64,000 bases of DNA from Haemaphysalis longicornis (taxonomy: Eukaryota > Arthropoda > Arachnida > Ixodida > Ixodidae): the NCBI GenBank assembly GCA_013339765.2, contig CM023449.1, positions 40,500,528 through 40,564,527 on the forward strand, read 5' to 3'. Shown here one piece after another: positions 23,991 to 59,941 of the stretch; positions within the stretch are counted from its first letter, which is position 1; each line of letters begins with the position of its first letter. Under the pieces are notes generated by a model. The model was not told the DNA's origin, made no database searches, and was given only the letters and a program-made list of their open reading frames with translations. The position numbers were made by a program, and so were the translations under genes.

Positions 23991-25375
23991 CAGGGGTGAG
24001 ACAGCTGCGCATATTGCGCCTTTTTGATACAATTCCATTTTCCTGCGCCAAGCTGCTCCAAAAGCATGAAAATCGCGAAAATTGCGCCAAACTGCTCCAG
24101 AAGAGCCTGAAAGGCACGGATTTTGATGCTCATGTCAGTTCCGGCGGGGACGAAAGCCTCGCGCATCCCGGTGACCGCTTTTATTGGCGGTCAATTGCAA
24201 ACACAGAAATGGCAAAAATAGAAAGACTGAAGAATGAAGCAAACGATAGCTTTGGCTTTCTGTCCGGGTTCGCTGAAACGGCATTCCCGATTAGGCATCA
24301 TTGTGGGTACAAACATGGCCGCCGCCTGATCTGCCTGCTGCTGGCTACTTCACGCGCTCACTGCGCATCGCCGATATTTTCCCTGGTTTATTTTACGCTA
24401 TCAGCTGGGTTCCAGTCTATTCATTCTATCAATTGTGGCTCTGAACAGTGACGGTAACGCGGGGATATGGTTTGAGATTGGTGCGAGATTACGAGAAGTT
24501 GCGCGGCTCGTAAAAAAAAGTTTTGAAAAGTGGGGCTACGACTTCGGCGTGGTTTGTCCCTTGAGTGCGAAACTGCGGTGCGTGCGTCTATAAATTGGGT
24601 TCGTGAATTGAACTTGTTGGCTCGTTGTGGTGTGGTATAAAATGCTGAGGTGTTGCTATGCTTCGAAGCGCGATCGCGAGCCTCGGCCCTGGAGGGAACG
24701 GTCGGCACGAAAGTTGCGGGCTGCGCTGCGGCGCCGCGAAATGTCCAAGCAGCGCCCAATAGCTGCAGGACTGCATGGTTGCCATAGCACGCGACTAATA
24801 ACACTTGATGTATGCGAAGTGAAATTTAATGCCCAAATCTAGGTGGCTAAACAGTAACGCTACTCAAATGATCACCGGGTGGACGTGCGCCCCACGGACT
24901 GCAACGGGTAGGCTGGTTAGGCTATGCGACCGTTAGCTCGAAGTTGCCGTGACTACACTCGTTCGTACAACGCAGCCTGGGATTACAAAAATAATAATTT
25001 TAGCATTGAAACGGTAAAAAAACACGCCACAATTGCAGAGCCCTTAAATTTGATAATGTTAACGGCAGTTTTGTTGTCAGTGTTGCCTACAGCCACAACA
25101 CAATCTCACCAGTTAGGAAAAAGGTAGTGCAGTTAGAACTTTGTGATAATCTTTAAACATTCTTTTGCGTAAGGCTATTTCAGTGTTCTGTGTATTAAAA
25201 ACTGATTGGAATAAGTACTTGACCCTTCAAATTGCTGAAATTGTGATTTTTTAAGCTCACAAGACGATGTATTAAATGTCCCTACCTGCTCCAAATCAAG
25301 ATTCTTCTGCTCCAAAATCGAAATTTTGCTGCTCCGAAAACTGCTCCCAAATCTCTTTGGGCTGTCTCACCCCTG
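23991..25375. mobile_element. hAT-like non-autonomous element, 1.4 kb
   Basis: A perfect 14-bp terminal inverted repeat, caggggtgagacag and ctgtctcacccctg, is flanked by AATGAG on both sides (23,985-23,990 and 25,376-25,381). Subterminal regions repeat TGCTCC(A/C)AAA-like motifs at both ends, typical of transposase-binding sites. No transposase is seen. The CAGGG ends suggest hAT, though hAT duplications are usually 8 bp. Confidence 0.7.
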
Positions 25376-26491
25376 AATGAGTCCGAAAGCTGTGTTGATT
25401 CCAAAAAAGTACTCGTTGAGAACAGCGGACCGTCAGCGCATGACTGTGCAGATCGCTACTTCGAAAGGGTCCATAAGGTGGGAAACCGGGTTTAACCCGA
25501 CTCTTTTTAAACATGTTGGGAATGTAAAAATTGGGTTTTGCCCGAAAACGAACAGCCTCATTTTAATTGTTCCAGTTTAGTTCGCATTGGGTACGGGTTG
25601 AGCGTGTTAACTTATTACCTCGTATAGTTCGTTCAACCACTCGAGCAGCACCTTCTCCGGGAAAAAAAGAACGCTGGCTGCTTTTTTTTTTACCAACGGC
25701 AAAATTAGCTAACGCACGCAGGCACACCGAAAATTAGATCGACCGTTGTGCCGCTCTCACATTTCATCTTGTTTGAATCAGAAGCGCGTGATCAGCTCGG
25801 AAGCGAGGAACTGCGTAGTTAACGGCTCACTGCACTAACCGCTGAACGCATGTTAACTAATGAACGCTAATTTGACTTCGTCTCTTCCCCTAGGCGCAGG
25901 CTCGATCCGTCCACGAAGCCGAATTAACAATAATAATTTATTACTTCAGCTGAGCCGCGTTTCTTTAGATTCCAAACTGCAATACTCGAAGTCATCCCGT
26001 ACCCCTTACGCCGAAAAGACGTAGGTACGGAGCGGCACATTCCAACACACACGCGCACTCGCCCTCGCACAAAACTTACGGACGCGGGGAAGTCTTTCCA
26101 AAGCCTCCGTCCCTCGCTAGGCCAGTTGCAGGTGCTGCTCTGAGCGTCTTTTTTGTTTTCTTCTTTCATTCCGTTCGGCGTTTTGTGCCTTCTTTCCTTG
26201 AACCAGGCGCAGCGCCGAGCAAAACGTATTGGCCCCGTCGGAGGGACCTCCGCGCGCAGTATGCGCCGAGAGCGGCGCCTTTTGTCTTGCCTTCGAGCCA
26301 GCCGGGTCTTTTGTGGGTGTCTTGCTTTCGCCGACGCCCTCGCTGAATGAGCGCATCATTCGTTTCGCTTAGGTTCGAAACCGCCGCGCGCGCGCGACCT
26401 ACCCAAATCCTCCCGCCGTATTTATCCTCCCTACCTTTGTTCTTTCTTTTTTCGGGCTCCGAGTTAGGCCTAGCTCCTGCGGAAGCGGAAC

Positions 26492-26495
26492 ATAT

Positions 26496-26560
<65 letters not shown>
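26492..26560 (+). repeat. (CT)n microsatellite
   Basis: About 33 CT units with one interruption (ttct). Confidence 0.95.
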
Positions 26561-26564
<4 letters not shown>

Positions 26565-27927
26565 CTGCCTCGACGAAGCCGAACGAGACAACCTCCTGTT
26601 TGTCGTCAAACGAAAACGTCGCCGCTTGGGGTATTTCTTCCGCCTGTTCCTCCGTGCTCGATTGTGTGCATTGTACGGGCACCGTAGCGTCTATCGTTGC
26701 TTCGAGCATTTACCTTGTTCGTTTCCCGCCCAAACGTACAATACAAGTAAAAGACGACAAGGGAATGAAAAAGACTGGGCGTGGCTCAATGGGGCATCGG
26801 CATTGTGCTTTCTTTTTTTAACCTTGGGGGCGGTGGTTTTAGTGACGGCCGTTGCCGTCCCTAAAACACACCAAGCCCTCTGTACACCTAAAACACGCCT
26901 ACCCGTGTGTACACGTAAATGAGCGTTACGTGTGGGCGTGGCAGTATACACTGGTAAAACGAACGTTATAAACGTTGGGTAACACAGCATACAGCATATT
27001 GGGTAACACAGCGTAAATGTTGAGGGTAAAATGGGAAATGCGATAATGTCGGTTAAAAGCTTCACTTGGCTGGCGGTCGAATGTGATGATGCACCGCGCA
27101 TCGATGTGTTTCCGCTAATGCGACACTATGCGGAATTTTGGGCTGTCTAGACGCAAGATATGACCAACAACTATGCGGCTGTTTTTTCTTTCTTTTCTTT
27201 GCTAACGGGCTTTGTCAATGTGTACAAGCGGCGGCAAATGTCGGGCCCACGTGCAAAGCAGTGCGGAGAAAAGTTGGCAGGGGTCATTCACTTGCAGACG
27301 ACACTCCTGCCTCAAGCAGACGACACGACACGCCTGCTGCTTTCAGACGATCGTCTGCGTTGTTGCATGCTCATTACACCCTACTCGTCTGCTGCTGTGG
27401 GCCGCCTTACCGTCGCCGCTGCGTCATCAAAATCGAAAAGTTTCTTTTTTGTCTTGCTCTTTTGTAGACAAATCGATTGCCGGCCCTTTATGGTGGTTCC
27501 TTTTTTTTTTTTTTCCTGGCGTTGTCCCCCGCGTGCAGTGCTCTTGCTCGACCCTTGTAAAGTTCGCTTGTCCATGGGCTGAGCGTCTGTTCTCTGACAT
27601 CTGCACGCCTCGCCCCCCTCTTTAGACTATTTCTTTTTACTTTTATTTTTCTGTGTGTGTGTGAATTTTTCGAGTCGTGCGCCACGTCAACTGCACCTTC
27701 GTCCACTGGGTCGAGTTGCGTAAAACTTTTCCCAACCTGTCTGAAACAGAATGCAACGCCCCCGTGCTCGTAGTTCGCACAATGTACTTGTATGAGGGCG
27801 GGGCTGGTTGGACCATAAATCTTGGTTCCACGTCATACCGGATCATATCCGAAAGCGGCGTTCATTTAGACGTTTGGGTACTCAACATGTGGTAAAATCG
27901 ACGATGTGAAGCGCGTTAAAAATTGTT

Positions 27928-27954
27928 TTTGAGTGAGTGAGTGAGTGAGTGAGC
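27928..27954 (+). repeat. (GAGT)n microsatellite
   Basis: Six to seven gagt units. Confidence 0.9.
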
Positions 27955-29508
27955 GGGCTTGTTGCGTTGAGGTGAGCTGAGCGACATCAGGAGACGTGTA
28001 CAGTGCGTCGCCTTCAAGACGTATCTAGAGTGCCGTGTACACATCGTTAAATTTATTGGACTGTATCAATCTCTCTACGTTTCCCTGATAAAAACTAGTC
28101 CAGTTTACAGGCTACTTCGTCTTCGCAACGTGAAATACTCCGACGCCGGCAATCTTCGTAATGTTGCCTGCTTTGGTTTTGCGTTTTTTGTCGACGAAAT
28201 ATTGTTTCCATAATACCAGTGGGCGTAACTTTTTCGTCTAAGCTCTTACGCTGTTGTCTCGGCTCGCGTAAAAAAGTAAATAAAGAACAAATCAATCAAG
28301 TGACCTACTTTGCTCGGTGCAGGTACAAGCGAGCGAAAACTAGAATCTATTACAGGTGACTGATGCTTATTGCCCGGTCTACGTGGTTTGTTTACCCGCT
28401 ATTTTCGTCAAATCGCCAAAGCGTATTCTAGAAAGGAGGAAAAGGGATGAAAGCTGAGCTCGCGATGAACTGATTTTAAAGCCCTGATTTCTACCTTTTC
28501 TCGATATAAAAAAAAAAACGGGGTTATTCTCGTAAGTGGAAGCAGCACTGATAGAAGATCTTCTGTGCTGTAGATTTGTATCCTTTTTTTACGTCTTTTC
28601 TGAGCGTTTCCCTTTTTTTTTTCCTTTCTCCTTCTTTTTTTGCAGAAATTATCTGGCTGATAATAAACGATCGAGACGTGATTTATAACCCCGGGCTCGA
28701 AGATTTCCTCCCCGGTCTCTCCGTGGCTTCTTGGGTTTCCCGCCTGAAATGAGATATCTAATTTTGTGAAGTGCTCCGCGGGGAATCCTTTCGCCGCAGC
28801 CTCTGGGAAAGGAGGTCGCTATTAAATATTTTAAAAAGAACAATCAGGGCATACATGCAGCCCCCCTGGCGTCGTCCGCCCTTACTACACTGTGAAAGCC
28901 CAAAGTCCGCATATTGGCGAGTACGTGATTGTGGGCGCCAATGCTTCCTTATACATGCCAGGACTTATTAAAGGCAATTCCTGATTTTTTTCCTATTTTA
29001 TATTATGCATTCATACGTACATTTCTGCAGTTCATATATATATATGCGTGCGTGCGTGTGCGCATAATCACTGATATTAACGCCGCATGACGCGAAAAAG
29101 CAAAAGACAGACGGAGAGGCGGCTGTAATTGCCTCGTAATTGGCGGCACTATTTTCCAGATACCAGCGCTTTATTTTCATCGTAGCTTTTTACAGCTTTT
29201 ATACGTTTATCTTTTTTACAGCTTGCGTTCTCCCCTTTCTCACAGTTTAGCCAAATTTCAGCCGAGCGAAAGCAAGCCGAAGCCGCGAAGTTCAGTTTTA
29301 TCGCTCGACCTGCCAATTGGAATTGAAAAAGTCCGAGGTTTCTGTTGAACGTTATCAGATACGCCGTTTACGAAGAGGTCAGAGAATCGCATTGATACTC
29401 TATCGCGAAAAAAAAAAAAAAGATAGAGCCGCTGCGTGAAGAGATAAAAAGCTATGGGACGGAGCGAAGTTCTTGTTCTTGTTGGACGAAAAACAGTCTA
29501 CGAGAGTA

Positions 29509-29656
29509 CCGTATTTATCCGATTATAAGGCGGGCAGGATTATAAGGCGAGGGTGCAGTTTGGAGAGTAAAAAATTGCCTTCGAATATAAGGCGAGGTAT
29601 GACTTTGAGACTACGGATTTTGGAAAAAGCCTCGCCTTATATCCGAATAAATACGG
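29509..29656. mobile_element. 148-bp palindromic MITE with TA duplications
   Basis: The ends ccgtatttatccgattataa and the reverse complement (tatatccgaataaatacgg) are flanked by TA at 29,507 and 29,657. The unit tataaggcg recurs three times inside in direct orientation and once, inverted, at the right end (cgccttata), so the RNA would fold back. Confidence 0.75.
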
Positions 29657-29658
29657 TA

Positions 29659-31406
29659 ACAGCGGGTCGCACGATTTTGCTTCGATTCCTATGACGTCAA
29701 AACATTTCATGCGGCCGCACATCCACGTTTCCCTCTCTGATAAAGGAAAATGCCTCCTATAGCGTTTCATCTGGATCGTTTTGAGCGAAACGGTAGCGAA
29801 AACCCTCTCCTTCTTCTTCAAGCTCTGGGAAGTGGCGCGATCAAGTAAAACACTCGCGCGACAGTTCAAGAAATAAAAGTGAACAAGGGCAAATAAACAG
29901 GCGCGGTTCTTCCATCCCTGCCGTGACTTCGTGAGTTTCGAATCAAACCGCGAAAGACGGTGCTTCTTGCAGCAGTTCTGCTGCAATTTCCTTTTCAGAC
30001 GCGCACAAATGTTAAAAATATGAAAAAAGAAGGAAGCTGGGAGCGAAATACGGATAAGGAAGGGAAGATGAGAAGAAGCCAAAAAAGGGAAAAAGGCAGA
30101 AGCTGCGGCAGGGTTGCAAGTAGCGGAGGCGGCAGCGCGGTGGCTTCTCCCCCCCACTAAATGCCACCTGGGAGCTAGATTTATTGCGGCCGTGTTCGCT
30201 GGGTGAGAGGGTACCGCAGCGGGAGCCCAATGCCGCACGCGACCCCAGCGCCGATGCGGCGCTTCCTGGAACCTCGCAGCAGACGATAAACGAACAAAAA
30301 AAAAAAAAAACGAAAAGAAACTTCAAGGCGGGAGAAAAATGGAAGGAGAATAAAAAGGCGCATGGTATATAGTGTAGCTGGATCTTTTTCCTTTCTGGCG
30401 TCGCGTGCGTTCCTTGTGACCCCGGTCGGTCGCCTTCTCTGACTGCTCGTGCGCCGAAAGACATTTTATTATCTCCTTTCGCCGGAAGACAGTGCTGTGT
30501 TTGTGTGTACCTACCTGGCCACTGATGTCGCCAGCGACCACCCCGTCAGCATACGCTAGTGGCAGGAGTGTATTAGATAAGGAAGCGTCTGTGTGTAAAG
30601 ACTTTCGCCCTTTCGCGGGCGCCGAGCGAAGCTGCCACGTGACGCCGCCTAGCCGCGCCGAGCGAAACTTTTCTGGCGGTCACCTCTTTGGTTAATTAAG
30701 CTGCCTCACTTACCGTATTTTATCGTTACAACCACCGTCCCCTATTTGGAGTGTTGATGTGTTTGTAAATATACTGCAGTTCTTTTTGTTAGGTTTTTAG
30801 CAGGGTGGTTTATTGAATGTTTTCACGATATTCATGCAAGGAAACAGAAAAAAAAAATGAACAGTTAAAAAATAAGCACGCACGAAAGAGCATACGAGCA
30901 TACCATTACAAGAGAGCGAAAAATTGTCGGTTCAGTAGAGGTGTAAGGGTAGCTAAATAATATCACCTGTTTACTCACAATGCTAAAGGCACCTTCCAAA
31001 CGTTATTGCGTTGTCCGTTTTTGTATGCTAGCTTTGAAGACAGTCTCGTAGTCTACCTGATGAGAAAAGGCGCGAAGCGAGAAGCAGTACTGTAGAATTT
31101 CCTCAAAAGTTCTGAAATTGCGCCCAATCTCCTCCCCCTCCACTAAATGACGTCATTTTAAGCCGTAGGGCCGGTGAAAAGCGACCTTCACTTTTGATAA
31201 TTACGTCACGAGCGCACATTTACGGATTCTCAGCGTGCTCCATTCGCTCGGGGCGTGGCAATGCCGCCATGAATTGATGAATCTTGCAGCCTCTTTTTGA
31301 CTGTGGCTCTGATTGCAGTCTTCAAAAACGCGTGAACTGGCGAAGCCTCATGTGTGGTGTCTCGCAAGGCGTCTAACTGTTCCCTCCTCTGTTCATTGTC
31401 GTGCAG
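29659..31406. other. No gene seen; immediate upstream region of the first recognised latrophilin exon
   Basis: I looked for a signal-peptide exon ending one base into a codon before a GT donor and found none I could support. The pyrimidine tract before the acceptor at 31,406 is normal. Confidence 0.45.
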
Positions 31407-54338
<22,932 letters not shown>

Positions 54339-55430
54339 CAAGCAATATTTTGGAGAGCTTCATAGTTTGGCGAGTTTCGCGCTCTGCCCCACCCGCTGAG
54401 TCCGTTCTGCGCCCTGTCGCCGTGGCTTGCCCAGCACCAGTGCAACACCAGGGCAGTCGTCATGTGCGTGCCTATCGACATCACTCCGCACTCATTCAAC
54501 CCTGCCCATACAGATGTCTTGCGTGAAGACAGCTGCTTGCAATGCCCAGTCTCCGCACACACGCAGGAGTGGGAAGCCAAGCGTAGAAATAAGCCAAACT
54601 GGAATTCTCCATTGTCCCGCGATTCCTGCCGTGGTCACCGAGCAGCTGTCATGCCGATGTGTGCAAGGCGACGCGGAATGCTGCCTCATTCCAACAACTA
54701 CGTGTCTGAACATGTGTGCTTGTGTGTGATAGCGTGTACATAGCTGACGCTTTTTTCCAAGAGCAGTGCCGACGGAACCGTGCGCCACTTTTTGTATCGT
54801 GTCGGGTGGAATGTGCTCCGATCCCCAATCCTCCCCCCACCTGTGCACGGATCGGCATCCGTGGCCGGAGAAGCCCCGGACAAGGCCATCCCCGTCGGAA
54901 CGTGTTTCGCCGAAGGTGTTTTCAGTCGTTACAAAGCAGCGCTTCATGCTCTGTGAATGCTCAACAACAACCGCAAATGCTGCCCTTCTACTCCGCCAGC
55001 GAAGAAACAAGACGTGCCCTGATGCCAGTGTGACTTTGACGTGACACTTCCGCCAATGACAGTTCCTAGGTTCTTTTTGAAGGGATTTGACCAAGCAAGA
55101 CACTCAGGCCGAAGAAAGACCTTTCCTTTCACGTCTTGCTCACAATTGTGCCAGGCTGATTCAATGGCCACCAGTTCTGACCGTTCAGTTCTGTTCCTTT
55201 TTTTTTTTCTTTGAGCTCGGCATTCTATGTGCGACCTTTCACCAGTCACCACCGTCCTCGGAGCGAAGTTTGTACGCGGTCAGAGCAGCGGGGTTGTCGC
55301 TACAGCCGCTGCTCCCAAGAGCTTTCCTCGTGTAAATTCTGTCTCAGTGTTACGTACCATCGTTCGGTGTTGTTTCGAAAGCGCCCTAGTCGTCTCAATC
55401 ACTGCATTAAAGAGAGAACAACACTGTGAT
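54339..55430 (+). other. Probable 3' UTR of the latrophilin gene
   Basis: The sequence after the stop is non-coding and lacks recognisable repeats. An ATTAAA polyadenylation signal lies at 55,406-55,411, followed by GT-rich sequence (tgtgatgg, gatggttgt) that could serve as the downstream element. The end is inferred from this signal only. Confidence 0.45.
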
Positions 55431-58299
55431 GGTTCTGCATTCAGATGGTTGTAAGAGAAATGTGCTTGTCGAGGCCTCTTTTTTTCCCACCCGCGCCTGT
55501 GTGGACACTATGTGGATGTTAATATTGCGTGCGTTTTTGTCACGATGGTGAACGCGGACTTGTGTGTGAAGAAAAGTGTTCTTTATTTTTTTTGTTGGAC
55601 CGCTGGTTTCTCATAAAAAAAGTGCATTTGTTTTCAAGAAGAAAAAAAAACAATGCCATAATTTATTGTGTTACTAATTAAATATTTCATAACAGATCCT
55701 GCTATGTGTATTCTTTTTCCTTCGAGTACCAGCCTGGCCTGTGTATAGAGGCGCATGACATAATAGGAACACACATTGATGAATGAACTGACCAGTGCGT
55801 TGTCTGTAACGTGAAAAATGCCACTGAAACAATTAATAGGCTTTGTCATAAACCTATAGGTGGGTTTATCGTGGGATAAATGAACGATTATGGAAATGGG
55901 CACGAGATAAGCACGGGCAGTTTGCATGATCACCAAAGCCAGCGAGCTTAGCAAATGCTCATGCGTTTGCTTTCTTAAAGTTTTCTTTAAAGTTCCTGGG
56001 GCGACCGGAGAGAGTGCACTTGTTCTGATGGAAAGGGAAAGCTGTTCAAAGTTTGCTTGAGTTATTTATTACATTCAACAAGCAGGTTCACATGTTATAT
56101 TATTTGAATGAAACACTGTTGCTTAGAGGAAGAACGCGATTCAGATGAATGCGCTTTCATTGCTGTCATATCCTCTTTTGTGCACATTGTAGAGCGGATT
56201 TACCCTTTCAACGACGATGAAACTCCAACCAGCACGCCTCAGTTAAGGCCTTGTTTCGTGGGGGTCTTTTTTCTATTTTATGCAGCAAGCGCAATGGATA
56301 AATATATTGCCCAGAATGCCTGCATGAAAGGTGAGTGAAAGTGGTCAAGTAAACTGCGATAATCGAGGTATATTTAGCACTCTTTTAGTGATTTCGGTGC
56401 GGGCACCATAATACCTGTATACATGCTCTACCAGTGTAACCAGTGTAGTGATGCAAGTTCACCACTAGTGACAATCTATGAACACGTTAAAATGAATTCA
56501 AGTGAAATCAAGAGCTCAACAGGAGACAGGCGCTGACCATGTTCAGAAATATGAAGAGCTGTTCTTTAATGTTGAGCTATAGCCATTGGCAGAGAAAGTA
56601 GAAAATGTGTGCTCACCAAGGAAATATTAAAAGAAGCTAGAGTTTTTTTTTTTTTTTTTTTTTACTTTCAGAACAGCAGCGACAGTTTATCCTGCACTGT
56701 GTGCACTATTAAGCACAAAATGTCATAATCGGTGGACCGTGCAAGGGAGCATTAAAAGCCCCAGTTATTTAACACAGATATGAATTCCTATCAATTTGTA
56801 GCACCAGCAACAATGGTTTTTGGATGAGAGGTGCACTGCCATTGAGCCAGGAAGGAAACTTAAGGCAATTTTTGATCTACAGCTCGTACATATGTGTCCC
56901 CCGTTGTTTTCCCATTAGGTCTGAAAACATGTTAAAGCAATTGGTAATGTATACAAACAGTGTATCTATACGTTGCATAAAGTGCGCTGGTCTTTCAAAA
57001 CCAAGACAAAGAAGTTGCTGGCAGCTACTATATACTATGGGGCACGCAAATTCGCTGCTGCCTTAATTGACACAAAACACCACCTTGTCTACGTTGGTGA
57101 ACCTTTTGGTCTCTAAGCCCACCAATCATTTGCGGCAAAGAATACAGATTTAACGAAGTTTTTCAATTCCCCATTTCCACCTCCATTGAATCCTATGTGT
57201 TCACGACCTTTCTGTAACGACGGAGTTGCAACGGTTAACCTTGAGGTAACGAATTCGCTACGCTGATGAGTCAATGTTTTTTGCCTTTTTTTTTTTAAAT
57301 CGGCTGGTGAAATGCACTAATCTAGCGAATCTCCCATACGTTCCACGTGTGAGTGAGGTGTCGGTTAGGCGCTCCGCCTGCATGTCGGCGTGTAGTCGCG
57401 CGTCTCCACTGATATCTGTGGTGTCGGTTTGTCGGCGATGAGTTCTGCTGCCAGAAAAGGAAGAGTTTTGGCTTTTCAAGACAAACTCGATTGTCTAAAG
57501 GCTGCGTCCGCCGGCGAGAAAGAAGAACATTACCGCCCGGTACAGTGTCCCAGCTAGCATCCCCTCGACAACTTTGAGTGCGGAAAAGAGCATAAAGTTT
57601 GCAAAAAGGCGCCCTTTCAGCTTGGTTCTTGAAACGCGTTAACGCACTGGAAACTAGCAAAAAGCAAAAGTGATTCCTAAGTTACGTTTGATAGTACGGG
57701 GGCCATGTAGGAGCAGCAGGCGCGAATCACGCAGTTTTTCAGTGTGAATTATATAATTGAACAAGGGTGACTTCAGCATCACTGATGTCTAGCATATTGG
57801 CTTCGTTTCTGCTTCATTCACACGAGCTTTAACCCGAAACCTGCCTGTACCGAAAACCTGGATGTAACGAAAAAATGCAAATTTTTGTTAACTTCATTAT
57901 ATCCAGGTTTAACTGTATATATAATTTAGGCTGAGTGAAGTACGAGACCAAATGTGAAATCTTGCCAGAAAACATCAATTTTATTAGAGCTTCACATTAC
58001 CAAAAAAATTTATAGTTTGACTCATGCGAATCCAAGTCATGGTGCTCAAGCAGGGGACATGCCACTTTGTTATTCCAGGTTATCTTGTTTTTCTTCTTTT
58101 ATTATAATTAGTTTTTTTTTAATTAGTTCTTTTATTCTAATTAGCCCCCACTTTAGGTTCAATCAACACATGTTGATCTTGGCATCGTTTATGCCGTTTA
58201 GCTCGGTAAGTGTGATGCTGAGCATCGACATCTGTCAATATACTTATAGGCCCGTCCACTCGCTGAAACTACTGCAAACGATAAAAGAAGCTTGACACC
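55431..58299. other. No gene seen downstream of the receptor gene
   Basis: AT-rich sequence with a 20-T run at about 56,644-56,663. Near 57,870-57,915 gttaacttcattatatccag precedes gtttaactgta, one end of a Tc1-like MITE; a possible partner end lies near 57,145. Confidence 0.5.
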
Positions 58300-58535
58300 T
58301 GCCGCGGTGGCTCAGTGGCTACGGCGTTGTGCTGCTGAGCACAATAACGCGGGTTCGATTCCCGGCTGTGGCGGCCGCTTTTCTGATGGAGGCGAAAAGC
58401 AAACACAGTCGTGTGTTCGAGATTTCGGCGCACATTAAAGATCCCCGGGTGGTCAAAATTAATTTGGAGCCCTCCACTACGGTGCGCCTCATCGCCTGCG
58501 TTGCGTCGGCACGTTTAATCCTGCAATCAATCAAA
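58300..58535 (+). mobile_element. tRNA-derived SINE, full-length, copy 5
   Basis: This copy has the best-preserved tRNA head, with an A box (gtggctcagtggctacgg) and a consensus B box (gggttcgattcccgg), then the family body and a CAATCAATC tail. It is the best reference for the family in this window. Confidence 0.88.
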
Positions 58536-58867
58536 ATGAAGCTAGAGACGATATGCTGCACATGCACAAGCAGATGCGGTCACATTAGCTGGAACACAGC
58601 CATGTATATGCTAAACTGGTTTCTGCACTGTCATCATCTGTGCACCCTGTGCAGCTAATGCACTCTTCATTGGCACATACAGCAGCCGCTTTTCCTAGCA
58701 AAGTCACTGATGCAGCCGCTTTTAGATACAGTCGCATCTCATTCACCCGCCTTGTCCCTGCATCCGGCGTCGGCGTCCCGCCCCTCCCCCATTCTCCTCG
58801 CCGTGCCAGCTGCGTTCTCCGCCGCTCACCCCTCTCCTCTCCGATAGCGAACACTCTCTCGCGAGGG

Positions 58868-58945
58868 GCATTGGATTGGATTCGATTGGCTTGGCTTGGA
58901 TTGGATTGGATTGGATTAAAGTGGATTGTGTTGGATTGTGTTGCG
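58868..58945 (+). repeat. (ATTGG)n pentanucleotide repeat
   Basis: Imperfect ttgga units with some ttggc, next to a GC-rich tract. Confidence 0.85.
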
Positions 58946-59186
58946 TCATAGCCGCGGCAGACGCACTGGCGCCGGCGCGTCCCCTCACCGTTATGCGCGC
59001 TATAAAACGCGGTGACTGCGCCGCTCCGTTCCATCGTTCCAGCGCCGTTCCTCCGCTGTCCAACGCTGCAACGTGAACCCCCTATGCGTCGCATCTACAC
59101 AGGGGTTCCCGCGAGGGGAGGTGGGAGTTTTTTTAGATTAGCTTGTATGGTGGCTTAGCGTTGCTGAGGAATGTTTCAGAGTGTTT

Positions 59187-59941
59187 TTTAGGGGCGAAGC
59201 TCCTTAGGGCGTGGGTCTGTCCATCCTCGACGTATGTATGTAGCCACCTCTAGTTTAGTTCTTGGATTGTTTACTAGATGGCGTGGCTACCTCTAGTTTA
59301 GTTCTTGGATTGTTTACTAGATGGCGGTACTTGTATATGATGAAAAGATGCGCTTGGATTGTTTACTAGATGGCGTGGCTACCTCTAGTTTAGTTCTTGG
59401 ATTGTTTACTAGATGGCGGGGAGCGTTGTAATAAAATCCGTTCGCTGTTGGCGCGCGCTCGGAGTCGCCCGATGGATAGGCTGCAGATGTGCGAGCCCGC
59501 GAGGCAGAAAGCGCTCCGTGAAGCTGCGCGACGCCGCCGCCAAGATCCTGCCGTACGAGAGCGCGAGGCCGAAGCGTGTCGTCTGGCTGCGCGACGACGC
59601 CGCCAAGATCCCAGCGTTCGAGAACGAGAGGCCCAAGCGTCACGGCAACGGCGCGAGGACCCTGCCGTACGCGAAGCGGCACGGCTGCGGCGCGAAGAGG
59701 ATCTCCAAAACGTCAGAGACGGGAAGCGGCGAGAAAGCGCGCGTATCGGCAGGCAGACCCCGATGCAGTGAGAGCTCGTGAGGCGTCTGCAAAACGCATC
59801 AGGCGAGCTCAGCCCCAAGGTGCCGACGCGCGGTTTAAGCGAGACTTTCTAGACGTTACGTTCGGACACAGATGTAGTGGGCGAACTTTCACTGAAGAGT
59901 CATGGTTTTACCGATGATTTCCCCTCAGGAGCTTCGCCCAC
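59187..59941. mobile_element. TIR element with related ends carrying coding repeats
   Basis: The left end (ttttttaggggcgaagctcc) and right end (ggagcttcgccca) are inverted repeats, related to the 19.7-kb element. Inside lie three to four copies of a ~42-bp unit (tagtttagttcttggattgt, then ttactagatggcg; 59,242-59,418) followed by an Arg/Glu-rich coding stretch. Confidence 0.6.
59472..59915 (+). pseudogene. Arg/Glu-rich repeat ORF of a transposable element, frameshifted
   Basis: Repeats of the form RRRQDPAVREREAEA occur about four times, followed in another frame by RFKRDFLDVTFGHRC. Such RRxxxPxxREREA repeats before an F..FGxxC motif are common in arthropod transposable-element proteins, including Helitron-like ones. 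At least one frameshift near 59,760 breaks it. The function is unknown to me, and the family link is inference. Confidence 0.45.

Larger units (their letters stand above)
25382..29506. other. No gene seen
   Basis: Besides the microsatellites the stretch holds a GC-rich patch at 26,170-26,430 and homopolymer runs. No family resemblance was found in the open frames. Confidence 0.5.

Noticed and set aside
29540..30238. 232-codon minus-strand open frame
   Set aside because: It runs through a MITE and low-complexity sequence and has no recognisable domain.
56108..56338. Open frame followed by a GTGAGT donor-like site
   Set aside because: No acceptor-linked partner exon or family resemblance; one donor match is weak evidence.
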